Below are positions 43,488 through 52,509 of a stretch of 64,000 nucleotides of DNA, in pieces. The position numbers and the translations under genes are program-made. A model generated the notes under the pieces. It saw only the letters and a list, made by a program, of their open reading frames with translations. It searched no databases and was not told the origin of the DNA. Numbering within the stretch: position 1 is the stretch's first letter; every line of letters begins with the position of its first letter. This DNA comes from an uncultured Chitinophagales bacterium (lineage in GTDB: Bacteria; Bacteroidota; Bacteroidia; Chitinophagales; JAHDHT01): contig CALHDG010000027.1 in the NCBI GenBank assembly GCA_938023075.1, positions 1 through 64,000 on the forward strand. The letters run 5' to 3'.

Positions 43488-43511
43488 ATTTAATCTTAAA
43501 GATAATAGTAT

Positions 43512-44003
43512 TTAGTTTAGTATGATTTTATTGGTTGACTTTTTTATTTGGAACAAAATTTTGCCTTTTTGTGCTTTATTGTATTTCTTTAAATTATCCT
43601 GCGCTTTGGCGTATAATTTCCTTTTCGGATTTCTAACTACGTAACCAAAATTGAATTTGTCTTTAACATTAAAATTTTGAACAGTGGAGATAATTTGAGT
43701 GAATGCTCCAGATATATCTCCTGATTTAAATTCCATAAAATGCATTTGTTGGATATCCCCATTATCAATAGCTTTTAGCTTCTTCTTATTTTTTGTATTA
43801 AAAACGACCAAAAGTGAATCGCAACTTTTTATACTTCCTTTTTTATCTATTAGTTGACAACTAATATCTACATCTAAACACAAGTATTGTTTAGCGTTAT
43901 CGAAGCTAAGTTTACCAACAAATTCATTAGGGTTTTCTTTTTTGTTTTTAACAACTATGTTTTTCTGATTTTTCAACTCACAGCAATCAGTTTTCCACTC
44001 CAT
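43512..44003 (-). CDS. small cassette protein B (163 aa), possible PD-(D/E)XK-like fold, paralogue of 41797-42225
   Basis: CDSLLVVFNTKNKKK...MHFMEFKSGDISGAFTQI; overlaps the upstream ATPase by 17 nt. Confidence 0.7.
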   Translation of the reverse strand: MEWKTDCCELKNQKNIVVKNKKENPNEFVGKLSFDNAKQYLCLDVDISCQLIDKKGSIKSCDSLLVVFNTKNKKKLKAIDNGDIQQMHFMEFKSGDISGAFTQIISTVQNFNVKDKFNFGYVVRNPKRKLYAKAQDNLKKYNKAQKGKILFQIKKSTNKIILN

Positions 44004-45228
44004 ATTGTATCTCCATTAGTTTATTAAATAGGTCAAAATCTTTATCACTTACTTCGTCAATAATATTTTCAGAGATTAAGCCAGTATCTTCATCATTGAT
44101 TTTTTTAGGTTTTCCGTTGGTAATTTGAAAAGCACTAAATTCTTTTGGATTAATTCTGCATTCTTTCGCAACCAACTCATCTAAGGCTTTCAATTTTTCT
44201 TTATTAAGATGTTTTTCCATTTCGCCCGCCTGTAATAAATTATTTAAATAAGTTAAAATATATGGACTATGGGTTGTAATGAAAAGCATACCATCCGAAC
44301 CAATTTTATTGAATACTGTTAATAGAAGTTTCAAAAGCAAATTTTGGAACTTTGGGAAAATATGTAATTCTGGTTCTTCAAATATGATACTTGCTCCATT
44401 TAGAGGTGATGTTTCATATAAAAATTTTAATTCCAATAAAACAGGCACCAACGCTTGTTCACCCGATGAAGCTTGCGTTAAAGCATTTCTTCTACCATCC
44501 TTATAAATTAGATAATCTTCATTATTAATGAATTCAATATCTGCCTTTAAAATTTTATCAATCAGAAGACTTACAATATTTCCTCCATTTGTAGTTAAAC
44601 TTTTATTTTGTTTTATATAATTATCTCTAATTTGATGATAAGTGGCAACAAATCGAGCCAAAAAAGTATCAATTGAAGATTGAATACCTTCATCAAATAC
44701 TTTCAACCTAATTTGTCTTACTTGGGTTAACAAAGCTCTTGATGCAGGTATAAATTTTACTTTATTAAGCAGACTAAGCATAGTGAAATGGTCTTTATAG
44801 TTTACACCTTTAAAACCAAATTGTTCTTTTAATAAATTGTAGAGACCGTCTTTCATCTTATTATAATCTGAATCTTTGTCATTCAAATTTTTTTCTACAC
44901 CATATAATTGTAAAGTTTTATTAAAGCCTGTGTTTTTTATTACATATTCAAATAATGAACTTTGGTATTTTATCTCAAAATCTTGATTAAAAACATTGGT
45001 ATGAAAAATTTTACTTAGTTCCTCTTGCGCCAACCGGTTAACTTCGGTACTTCCATATTTATCAAATTGCATTTCAAAGTGAAAAGGAAAGGTTCTACAA
45101 AAATAAACCAACTTAGCCACCACACTTTTACCACTCGCCTGCGGACCTATCAGCACCGTAACACAATTCAACTCCATTTCGAAGTGGTGTAAACCGGCAA
45201 AACCGTTGATGTAAATTTTTTCTGGCAT
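43987..45228 (-). CDS. ABC/OLD-like (AAA_15/21-type) ATPase B (413 aa), paralogue of 42222-43487
   Basis: Same motif set: LIGPQASGKS, ASSGEQALVPVLLEL, IIFEEPELHIFPKFQ, LFITTHSPYILTYL. Confidence 0.85.
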   Translation of the reverse strand: MPEKIYINGFAGLHHFEMELNCVTVLIGPQASGKSVVAKLVYFCRTFPFHFEMQFDKYGSTEVNRLAQEELSKIFHTNVFNQDFEIKYQSSLFEYVIKNTGFNKTLQLYGVEKNLNDKDSDYNKMKDGLYNLLKEQFGFKGVNYKDHFTMLSLLNKVKFIPASRALLTQVRQIRLKVFDEGIQSSIDTFLARFVATYHQIRDNYIKQNKSLTTNGGNIVSLLIDKILKADIEFINNEDYLIYKDGRRNALTQASSGEQALVPVLLELKFLYETSPLNGASIIFEEPELHIFPKFQNLLLKLLLTVFNKIGSDGMLFITTHSPYILTYLNNLLQAGEMEKHLNKEKLKALDELVAKECRINPKEFSAFQITNGKPKKINDEDTGLISENIIDEVSDKDFDLFNKLMEIQYGVEN

Positions 45229-45315
45229 ATTCAGTGATAAAGGTAAAAGTAATTTCAGTTAATTATCATAATATGTGCGCGAATTATAGTATTTTACCTC
45301 TTTAAAATTTTACTT

Positions 45316-46443
45316 ATGAATACAAGTTCAAAATATTGTATATTTTTATTAATGATATTGTTGTTGCCAAGCATAATCTGTGCTCAATCGTTAAATTTAT
45401 TTGGGCTATGGTTTGATGTAGATGAAAACGCAATAGACACAACAATTATATATGATTATTACTACGGAAATGATACTGTTTTTGAACCCAACTTAGCTGT
45501 AGGCACGCAAAATTTCGTGCAATTAAATACAGAAACCGGAACAATTGAAACCGTGAGTATTTTAGAGGAGGTCTCCTCAATTTTATTCAACAGTTCAACT
45601 TTTAATCAACGGAGTAGGGAGTATTCTTTTTTGGGCAGAAACACCAATAATGACGATAGAATATTTACAGTAGATGTTTCTACCGGTGACTATATAAATT
45701 ATCCGGTTGTTGCCGATTTGCCTACTGAATTAAATTTTGATTTACGCAATGGCATTAATTATGGCTTTGAAAGAATAGCTAATGAAATTGGTATAGATGA
45801 ATATACGAATGAACCTATTGTAGACTGGCAAATTTCATTAGCGGCTTTCGATGCGGTTACAGGAAGTACCACAATTATCGGAGAAGTGGACAGTTTAGCA
45901 GCCTTATTTATTGACGGTTCTGCCGTCAATTCTAATGAAGGCTTGTTTTATGTTATTGGTAAAGATGTAACGCAAACTACTTATTTATATACCTTGCTTT
46001 TAGAAGATGCTTCAATTGTACAAAAAGCAATGATAAGCAACGATGTAAATTATTTAGGTTTGGCTTATGATAATCAACATGAAAAACTAATTGCTATTCA
46101 TCAAAACGATACTCAATTAGTTGAAATAGAGCCAACCACAGCCACGCATACCACTATTACCGGCTTTACTTTTCCTAATGGAACGGTTGATGTTTTTCTG
46201 GGTGGCACAGCTTTGTTTGACCAAGCTTCGAGTACCTATTTGTTTGTAGCGAGATATGAAAACTCCCCAGAATTCAGATTGGTATCAATCAATACCACAA
46301 CAGGCAATTTAATTTATGATCCAATATTGAATTTAACCGTCATTGAATTGCAGGTAGATAATTCGACCTTTGCCCGGCGGTTTTATGAGAATCCGGATGA
46401 TTGTGAACAAGCACCGGCAGTTGGCGCGTTTAATTGCGAGTAA
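45316..46443 (+). CDS. hypothetical secreted protein (375 aa), beta-propeller-like
   Basis: N-terminal signal peptide; repeated short segments of the type LxxFDAVTGSTTIIG / LVSINTTTGNLIYD. Confidence 0.65.
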   Translation: MNTSSKYCIFLLMILLLPSIICAQSLNLFGLWFDVDENAIDTTIIYDYYYGNDTVFEPNLAVGTQNFVQLNTETGTIETVSILEEVSSILFNSSTFNQRSREYSFLGRNTNNDDRIFTVDVSTGDYINYPVVADLPTELNFDLRNGINYGFERIANEIGIDEYTNEPIVDWQISLAAFDAVTGSTTIIGEVDSLAALFIDGSAVNSNEGLFYVIGKDVTQTTYLYTLLLEDASIVQKAMISNDVNYLGLAYDNQHEKLIAIHQNDTQLVEIEPTTATHTTITGFTFPNGTVDVFLGGTALFDQASSTYLFVARYENSPEFRLVSINTTTGNLIYDPILNLTVIELQVDNSTFARRFYENPDDCEQAPAVGAFNCE

Positions 46444-46464
46444 TTAACCATTACTTATTTGTAG

Positions 46465-46636
46465 ATGAGAATCATATTAGTAACTATTATTTGTTTATCT
46501 TTTTTTGAATTGAAGGCACAGTATCAAACGATGTTTCCGGTTGATTCGATTACTTGGGATATTGTTTCATTCAGACGATAATTGTTTGACTGATTATTAT
46601 ATCCATCATTTTACCGGCAAAATCTTAAAACAATAA
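46465..46636 (+). pseudogene. remnant of a short secreted-protein gene
   Basis: Signal-peptide ORF MRIILVTIICLSFFELKAQYQTMFPVDSITWDIVSFRR* followed in another frame by DNCLTDYYIHHFTGKILKQ*. Confidence 0.45.
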
Positions 46637-46642
46637 ATTTTT

Positions 46643-47053
46643 GTGATTCAACAATATTCCATCAACTTAAAACCCTACCCCAGAGGCTTTCATTTAATCA
46701 CTAATGAAGTGCTACAGCATCTTCAACCTTTGCCCGAAAAAGGAATTGTACATGTGTTTATTAAACATACTTCTGCCGGTTTAACCATTAACGAAAATGC
46801 CGACCCAACCGTTCGCTTGGATTTTGAAAGCAGCTTCAATCAATTAGTACCTGAAAATGCGCCTTATTATAAACACACTTATGAAGGTGCTGATGATATG
46901 CCGGCACACATCAAATCGAGCTTAGTGGGTAGTTCGATCACTATACCCATTAGCAAGCACCAATTAAATTTAGGTACTTGGCAAGGTATTTATTTATGCG
47001 AATTTCGAAACCGCGGTGGTAGTCGTGCATTAGTTGTCAGCGTGTATAGCTAA
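46643..47053 (+). CDS. YjbQ family protein (UPF0047)
   Basis: GIVHVFIKHTSAGLTINENADPTVRLDFE; GTWQGIYLCEFRNRGGSRALVVSVY. GTG start. Confidence 0.9.
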   Translation: MIQQYSINLKPYPRGFHLITNEVLQHLQPLPEKGIVHVFIKHTSAGLTINENADPTVRLDFESSFNQLVPENAPYYKHTYEGADDMPAHIKSSLVGSSITIPISKHQLNLGTWQGIYLCEFRNRGGSRALVVSVYS

Positions 47054-47137
47054 CTCAATTTGGTATAATAATGATCTTTTATTTTTAGGGTAGAAATGCT
47101 ACTCCCAATAATTGTAGATTAATGGTTGGAGTTTAAA

Positions 47138-47884
47138 CTATGCGTAAGCCATTTCATTATCTACCAGCACTCTGCCGCAGTGTTCACAAACTAAAATCTT
47201 TTTGCGCTGCTTTAATTCTAACTGTCGTTGAGGCGGTATTTTGGCAAAACATCCGCCGCAGGCATTACGCTCAACGGTTACTACTGCCATTCTATTTTTA
47301 TACGCGTTTCTAATACGGTCGTATGCAGATAACAAACGGTCTTCAATCTTATTTTTTGCCGTTGTTAATTTTTTATTTAAAGCCTTTTCTTCTTTATCGG
47401 TATCAGCAGTAATTACTTCTAACTCTTTTTTCTTTGCTACTAACTCTTTTTCTTTGCTTTTTAAAACCGCTTTCGATTTTTTTAGATATTCTTCTTTCGA
47501 TACAATATCCCTTTCCGCTTCATTGTTTTTCTTGTTGAGTAACTGAATATCTAAATCTTGGTTTTCAATTTCTTTAGTTAAGGCATCATATTCACGATTG
47601 TTTTTTACATTGCCTGTTTGCTTTTCGTACTTCTTCTTTAATTCCTCCGCCTCTTTCATTTTTATTTTATTGTCAGAAATTAAATCAGTAATACTACTAA
47701 TGTCGTCTTTTAAATTATTAGCACGCGTGTTTAAGCCTTCAATTTCATCTTCCAAATCCTTCACTTCTAAAGGTAATTCGCCGCGCAATTTATGTAATTC
47801 ATCAATTTTTTTGTGGATGGTTTGCATATCGAATAAAGCTTGAAGCCTTTCTTCTACAGTTAATTCTTTTGCTTTTGTTGCCAT
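47138..47884 (-). CDS. C4-type zinc ribbon coiled-coil protein
   Basis: Long coiled coil then ACGGCFAKIPPQRQLELKQRKKILVCEHCGRVLVD. Confidence 0.88.
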   Translation of the reverse strand: MATKAKELTVEERLQALFDMQTIHKKIDELHKLRGELPLEVKDLEDEIEGLNTRANNLKDDISSITDLISDNKIKMKEAEELKKKYEKQTGNVKNNREYDALTKEIENQDLDIQLLNKKNNEAERDIVSKEEYLKKSKAVLKSKEKELVAKKKELEVITADTDKEEKALNKKLTTAKNKIEDRLLSAYDRIRNAYKNRMAVVTVERNACGGCFAKIPPQRQLELKQRKKILVCEHCGRVLVDNEMAYA

Positions 47885-47910
47885 ATATAAAATAGTATAA
47901 CTAAATATTC

Positions 47911-49017
47911 TTATAAATAATTAACAGGATTGGTATTCTGCTCCGAAATAAAGACGGCAAAATTACTAAATTTTTGTGTTAAAATGTTATATAATAATTG
48001 CATCGTAAATTGTTCACTCTCAAAATGCCCAATATCGGCTATAACTATTTGATTATCAGCATCAAAAAATTGATGATATTTATAATCTGCCGTAATAAAT
48101 ATATCAGCCTTATGGGCTTTTGCTGCCTTTAACAAAAAACTACCTGCACCACCACATAAAGCCACTGTTCCAATCATCTCTTTGTGCGGTTTCGTATACC
48201 GTACACTTCCGCAGTTAAACGTTTGCTTTATCTGCTGTAAAAACGACAATATTTCAACCGGCTTTTCTAAAACACCAAGCATACCTGAACCTACCTGCGG
48301 ATGTTCATTTTCTAACAACACCACATCGTAAGCTACCGTTTCGTAAGGGTGCGCTTGGTGCAAAGCAGCTACCACTTTACCTTGTAAATGAGTTGTAAAA
48401 ATCACTTCAATTTTAGTTTCTTTTTCTCGATGCAATTCGCCGGTTTTGCCTACATAGGGTTGTGCCCCTTCATTGGCTTTAAAGGTACCGGTGCCTTCTA
48501 AGTTAAAACTACATTCGTTGTAATTACCCAATTGTCCGGCGCCTGCATTAAACAAAGCTTGTCGTACTTCCTCTGCTTTTTCTGTAGGGCAAAAGGTATA
48601 TAGTTTTTTTAAGAGTTGTTTTTTCGGCAACAATATTTGCTGATTGTACAATTGAAGTTTATCCGCCATCATCGCATTTACCCCTTGTTGCACATTATCT
48701 AAATTGGTATGAATAGCATAAATCGCAATGTCATGTTTTATGGCTTTTATTAAAGTTCGTTCAATATAGTTTTTGCCGGTAATTGATTTTAACCCACTAA
48801 ACACAATAGGATGATGGGCTACAATTAAATTGCATTTTTTTTCGATGGCTTCCTCAACTATACATTCAATACAGTCTAAGGTAGTTAATACGCCTGTGCA
48901 CTGCCAATTTGAGTTGCCGGTAATTAAGCGTGCATTATCATAAGGCTCTTGATAAGCTGTTGGTGCAATACTTTCTACATGTTGTAAAATGTCTTTAATT
49001 TTCATTTGGGTAAGATA
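47911..49017 (-). CDS. Nif3-like dinuclear metal center hexameric protein (start approximate)
   Basis: NLIVAHHPIVFSGLKSITGKNYIERTLIKAIKHDIAIYAIHTNLDNV; probable start at MKIKDILQHVESIAP. Confidence 0.9.
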   Translation of the reverse strand, partial: YLTQMKIKDILQHVESIAPTAYQEPYDNARLITGNSNWQCTGVLTTLDCIECIVEEAIEKKCNLIVAHHPIVFSGLKSITGKNYIERTLIKAIKHDIAIYAIHTNLDNVQQGVNAMMADKLQLYNQQILLPKKQLLKKLYTFCPTEKAEEVRQALFNAGAGQLGNYNECSFNLEGTGTFKANEGAQPYVGKTGELHREKETKIEVIFTTHLQGKVVAALHQAHPYETVAYDVVLLENEHPQVGSGMLGVLEKPVEILSFLQQIKQTFNCGSVRYTKPHKEMIGTVALCGGAGSFLLKAAKAHKADIFITADYKYHQFFDADNQIVIADIGHFESEQFTMQLLYNILTQKFSNFAVFISEQNTNPVNYL

Positions 49018-49066
49018 AAAAAGAATTGCTAACCAATACAAGCTAAAAAAGGTAAAGTAGAGCATT

Positions 49067-49144
49067 AGAATTTGGGTTTTGGAATTTGAATCTTTGGAAT
49101 ATGGGTTTTGAGTTTTGGAATTTGGAATTTGGAATTTGGAATTT
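49067..49144. repeat. short degenerate tandem repeat of TTTGGAA-type heptamers
   Basis: ...GTTTTGGAATTTGGAATTTGGAATTTGGAATTT..., immediately upstream of the DtxR-like gene. Confidence 0.8.
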
Positions 49145-49171
49145 AAAAAATATTTGTAGTAATTTAACTGA

Positions 49172-49837
49172 ATGGGATTAACACAAACGGAAGAAAACTA
49201 CATCAAAGAAATATTTAAACTGTCAGAAAAAACTGAAGGCTGCATTGCCACCAATGCCATTGCCGATGCCAAAGAAACCACTGCTGCTTCGGTAACTGAT
49301 ATGGTAAAGAAATTAGCCCAAAAAGGCTATGTACAATATATACGCTACAAAGGTTCGCAATTAACAGAAAGCGGCAACGAAGTAGCCAAAGCCTTAATCC
49401 GTAAACACCGGCTATGGGAAGTATTTTTGGTAAAGCAACTCAATTTTAATTGGGATGAAGTACATGAAATTGCCGAACAGTTAGAGCACATACAATCTGA
49501 GGCTTTAACCGAACGCTTAGATGCCTACCTCGACTTCCCCAAATTAGATCCGCACGGCGATCCCATACCAGATGCTAAAGGAAACATCACTTACACACCT
49601 GCCATCAGTTTAACTGAGTTACATGCCGGGCAAATGGCTGTTATTGTAGGAGTAAACGACCACAGTAATCCTTTTTTGCATTATTTAGATAAATTGGAAA
49701 TTGCGCTTGGAGTACGCGTTCAAGTATTAGAAATTTATAGTTTCGATAGCTCTCGCCACATTATGATTAACGATACTAAAGAAGTGGTGATCTCCAAGCA
49801 AATTGCGCAGAATTTGCAGGTGAAACCATCTAATTAA
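49172..49837 (+). CDS. DtxR/MntR family metal-dependent transcriptional regulator
   Basis: MGLTQTEENYIKEIFKLSEK...AASVTDMVKKLAQKGYVQY...LIRKHRLWEVFLVKQL. Confidence 0.9.
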   Translation: MGLTQTEENYIKEIFKLSEKTEGCIATNAIADAKETTAASVTDMVKKLAQKGYVQYIRYKGSQLTESGNEVAKALIRKHRLWEVFLVKQLNFNWDEVHEIAEQLEHIQSEALTERLDAYLDFPKLDPHGDPIPDAKGNITYTPAISLTELHAGQMAVIVGVNDHSNPFLHYLDKLEIALGVRVQVLEIYSFDSSRHIMINDTKEVVISKQIAQNLQVKPSN

Positions 49838-49847
49838 ACGATGAGGC

Positions 49848-50081
49848 TTATGTCAACAAAGCATCAATAGCCGCTGCCAGCTTGTGATCTTTTTCTGTCA
49901 CCACGTTACCGGCATCATGCGTGTTTAAATAGATGTCTACTTTGTTCCAAACATTGGTCCAATAGGGATGGTGATTATGCTTTTCTGCCAATATTGCCAC
50001 TTGCGTCATAAAGGCGAAGGCTGCCGAAAAATTTTTAAATTCAAATTGTTGGTGTAAGCGATTATCTTGTTCTTTCCACAT
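49848..50081 (-). CDS. 4a-hydroxytetrahydrobiopterin dehydratase
   Basis: [57 protein letters not shown]. Start at MWKEQDN, shorter than the track ORF. Confidence 0.88.
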   Translation of the reverse strand: MWKEQDNRLHQQFEFKNFSAAFAFMTQVAILAEKHNHHPYWTNVWNKVDIYLNTHDAGNVVTEKDHKLAAAIDALLT

Positions 50082-50091
50082 AATTATATAA

Positions 50092-50283
50092 TTGTTGTAT
50101 TTATTTTTGGTTTTGAAGCAGAGCAAAAGTAGAAAAGAATTTATTAGATTCGATATTCCAGAACGGAATGCTGCAATGGCATCGCGTATTATTAGAGATA
50201 CCATACAAGCTAACTTAATAAAAGATGATGACCCCACCACCAAATCAAGGAAATATGCTAAATATGTTCCTTTTTGGGCTTAA
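50092..50283 (+). pseudogene. C-terminal fragment, possibly of an AlbA_2/ATP-binding regulator-type protein
   Basis: [46 protein letters not shown] reads like a protein C-terminus, with no N-terminal domain upstream. Family assigned from memory. Confidence 0.4.
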
Positions 50284-50513
50284 TCTTATTTGACTGTTAA
50301 CCTGCATCATCTTTTTGTGCTTAACTAATTGATTATCAACAACTTATTACTGGACGGTTATTTGATTGTTGTACTTAAATGTTGCTTGATTTTACCTGAA
50401 TAAGGCGTACGTTTCAAGAATTCTTATTTGATTGCTAACCTGAACCATGGGGCATTTTGCGTATAACTAATTGATTATCAATAACTTATTATTTGACGGT
50501 TATTTGATTGTTG
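50284..50513. repeat. imperfect direct repeat, two ~90-bp units (50284-50371 and 50422-50513)
   Basis: Both contain TCTTATTTGA.TG.TAACCTG...TAACTAATTGATTATCAA.AACTTATTA...GACGGTTATTTGATTGTTG. Confidence 0.8.
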
Positions 50514-50640
50514 CTTATAACCGAATACTCACTTTTCACACATAAAAAAGACAAATCATCTACTTTCGTTTTAAAATAATAAATGATGCATAAATCGATT
50601 TTAGTATTATTATTTGTTGTTGGAATAAGCATTTAATAAA

Positions 50641-51270
50641 CTATAAGCCTCCTGCTACCTTTTCTAATTTATACATCATGGTGGCAGGTCCTTTAGGAAA
50701 CCATGTATTCAACATCCATTTTGGTGCATTAATAACGGGCTGAAACTTCACCCAAATGGTGATTTTAACCGTGTTATCTGCTAAAGCCTCAAAGGTGTAT
50801 TTGGCATCATTTAACACCATTCGTTCTACCTCTTTTTGCTCAAAATCATTAGGGGTACTAATGCTGGTAAAAGAAACGGTCTTTTCATTTTCTTGTTTAT
50901 AAATTACTTTGGCAACGCAATCGGTATCGGGTAGAGGCCAAATGGAGTTAATGTAATAATACACACTCCAGGTATCTTCACTAAGGTCTTTAATTTTATA
51001 ACTTTGTTCGGTATCTTGTAAAAAATCTTTGTGTAAAGCTACATTTTTCATCAGCGCAATGCATTGCGGCAAGTTAACTGCCTCACTAATCATGGTCGAT
51101 TCATATTCTACTATCTGCACCTTATCTCCAGCACTGTTTTCTACTGTTTTAATTAGAGAGTTTACCTCAACGCGTCCATCTTTAGAGCGTTCGGTTTTCC
51201 AATTATCTGTTTGAGCTTGAATAGACATATGAACACAAAAGCATCCAACCAAAAAAAATAGAAAGCGCAT
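50641..51270 (-). CDS. secreted START/SRPBCC-like protein
   Basis: Signal peptide; KTERSKDGRVEV...DTWSVYYYINSIWPLPDTDCVAKV...KWMLNTWFPKGP. Confidence 0.75.
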   Translation of the reverse strand: MRFLFFLVGCFCVHMSIQAQTDNWKTERSKDGRVEVNSLIKTVENSAGDKVQIVEYESTMISEAVNLPQCIALMKNVALHKDFLQDTEQSYKIKDLSEDTWSVYYYINSIWPLPDTDCVAKVIYKQENEKTVSFTSISTPNDFEQKEVERMVLNDAKYTFEALADNTVKITIWVKFQPVINAPKWMLNTWFPKGPATMMYKLEKVAGGL

Positions 51271-51286
51271 AGAATAACAATTAAAT

Positions 51287-51721
51287 TTAAAAGTTTTGAA
51301 AATGCCAACGTTTTAACAAAATCGATCGCAACAACAAATAAGTTAACAAACCAACCGGACCTAACATCAACGTTAATATTAGACAGGGAATGATGTACCC
51401 ATGTTTAATGCCCAGCTTTTTGGCGTTATAGGTTTCCCACAAACCGACCCATTGATCAAAAACTAAATAATGCACCCAACCAGCTAATAAGGCGTAATCA
51501 TTTTCAAACAAACTTCTAAGCCCTTCAATAGATGAAAAATCACCTTCAGCAGCACCAAAGTTAAACAAGGCAACAAACAAATAAACCAGCGCTAAGGCTG
51601 CTGGAATAATTCCCAATCGCACAAAATTATTAGTGATACGATAATGTGGTACAAAGAAAATGAAACCCCAACCAATAAGCGCAGTTAAATTGGAAATTTT
51701 GAAAAGAAGTTCAGCATCCAT
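51287..51721 (-). CDS. ABA4-like (DUF4281) membrane protein
   Basis: LFENDYALLAGWVHYLVFDQWVGLWETYNAKKLGIKHGYIIPCLILTLMLGPVGLLTYLLLR. Confidence 0.8.
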   Translation of the reverse strand: MDAELLFKISNLTALIGWGFIFFVPHYRITNNFVRLGIIPAALALVYLFVALFNFGAAEGDFSSIEGLRSLFENDYALLAGWVHYLVFDQWVGLWETYNAKKLGIKHGYIIPCLILTLMLGPVGLLTYLLLRSILLKRWHFQNF

Positions 51722-51735
51722 AGTAAAATAAAATT

Positions 51736-52125
51736 TTAATCTTTATGCTTACTTTTTGTTCTAAAATGGAATGCTGCGATTATTTGAGCAATACTACCAC
51801 ATATAATAGATGCACCTGCTGTTGGGTGACCCAAGTGTATAGCATAAGCTCCAACACCAGCAATTACTATTGTACTTAAAAAAGCAGAAATACTACCAAA
51901 TATAGAACTGAAACTAAACGTATTAACTAATCTTCGTTCATTTTTGTGTCTTTCTCTAATTTCTTCTTCGGCTAATTTTTGCCACCTTTCTGTAATGCCA
52001 GGACAATATTGTTCTAACTTTTCTAACGATTCTGGATCAGGAGTTAAACCTTCAAACGAAGTGATTTCGGCAGTTTCTTTTGTTACTACCCCTTTCTTTT
52101 TCTTATGGTAAGAATTATTGCTCAA
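51736..52125 (-). CDS. DUF2335-like membrane protein
   Basis: PDPESLEKLEQYCPGITERWQKLAEEEIRERHKNE followed by two TM segments. Confidence 0.7.
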   Translation of the reverse strand: MSNNSYHKKKKGVVTKETAEITSFEGLTPDPESLEKLEQYCPGITERWQKLAEEEIRERHKNERRLVNTFSFSSIFGSISAFLSTIVIAGVGAYAIHLGHPTAGASIICGSIAQIIAAFHFRTKSKHKD

Positions 52126-52333
52126 ACAATTGAACCTCTTTTTTTAATCGAGTAAACGATTTCTTATAATTCTTTCGAATTTTATTTAAATCGTTTTTTA
52201 TTGCCTTTTGAGGTGAGCTATAAACAGATTTTTGAGCTTTTTCTAAAGCAGGATTGTCTTCAATTCCAAACCAATAAAAAATACCTTTAAAGAAATACTT
52301 ATTATTTAGTGTAATAAAATTTGACATATCCAC
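52115..52333 (-). CDS. hypothetical protein (72 aa)
   Basis: Overlaps the DUF2335-like start by 11 nt; likely translationally coupled. Confidence 0.5.
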   Translation of the reverse strand: MDMSNFITLNNKYFFKGIFYWFGIEDNPALEKAQKSVYSSPQKAIKNDLNKIRKNYKKSFTRLKKEVQLFEQ

Positions 52334-52509
52334 ATGCTGTTATTTCTATTCATAGCAAAATTAGCTAATAAATCTTATAAAAACAAGTTATTAACAATTA
52401 GTGGAAACTACTTCCGGTGTAAAAAAGTAGAGCGTACCAAAAGTGCACATCTTTCAACTTTATAAAATCCAACCAAATTCTCGAATAAATAATTTGTTGG
52501 TATTATTTT

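Noticed and set aside
49067-49144. CRISPR-like short repeat
   Set aside because: 7-bp contiguous units with no spacers.
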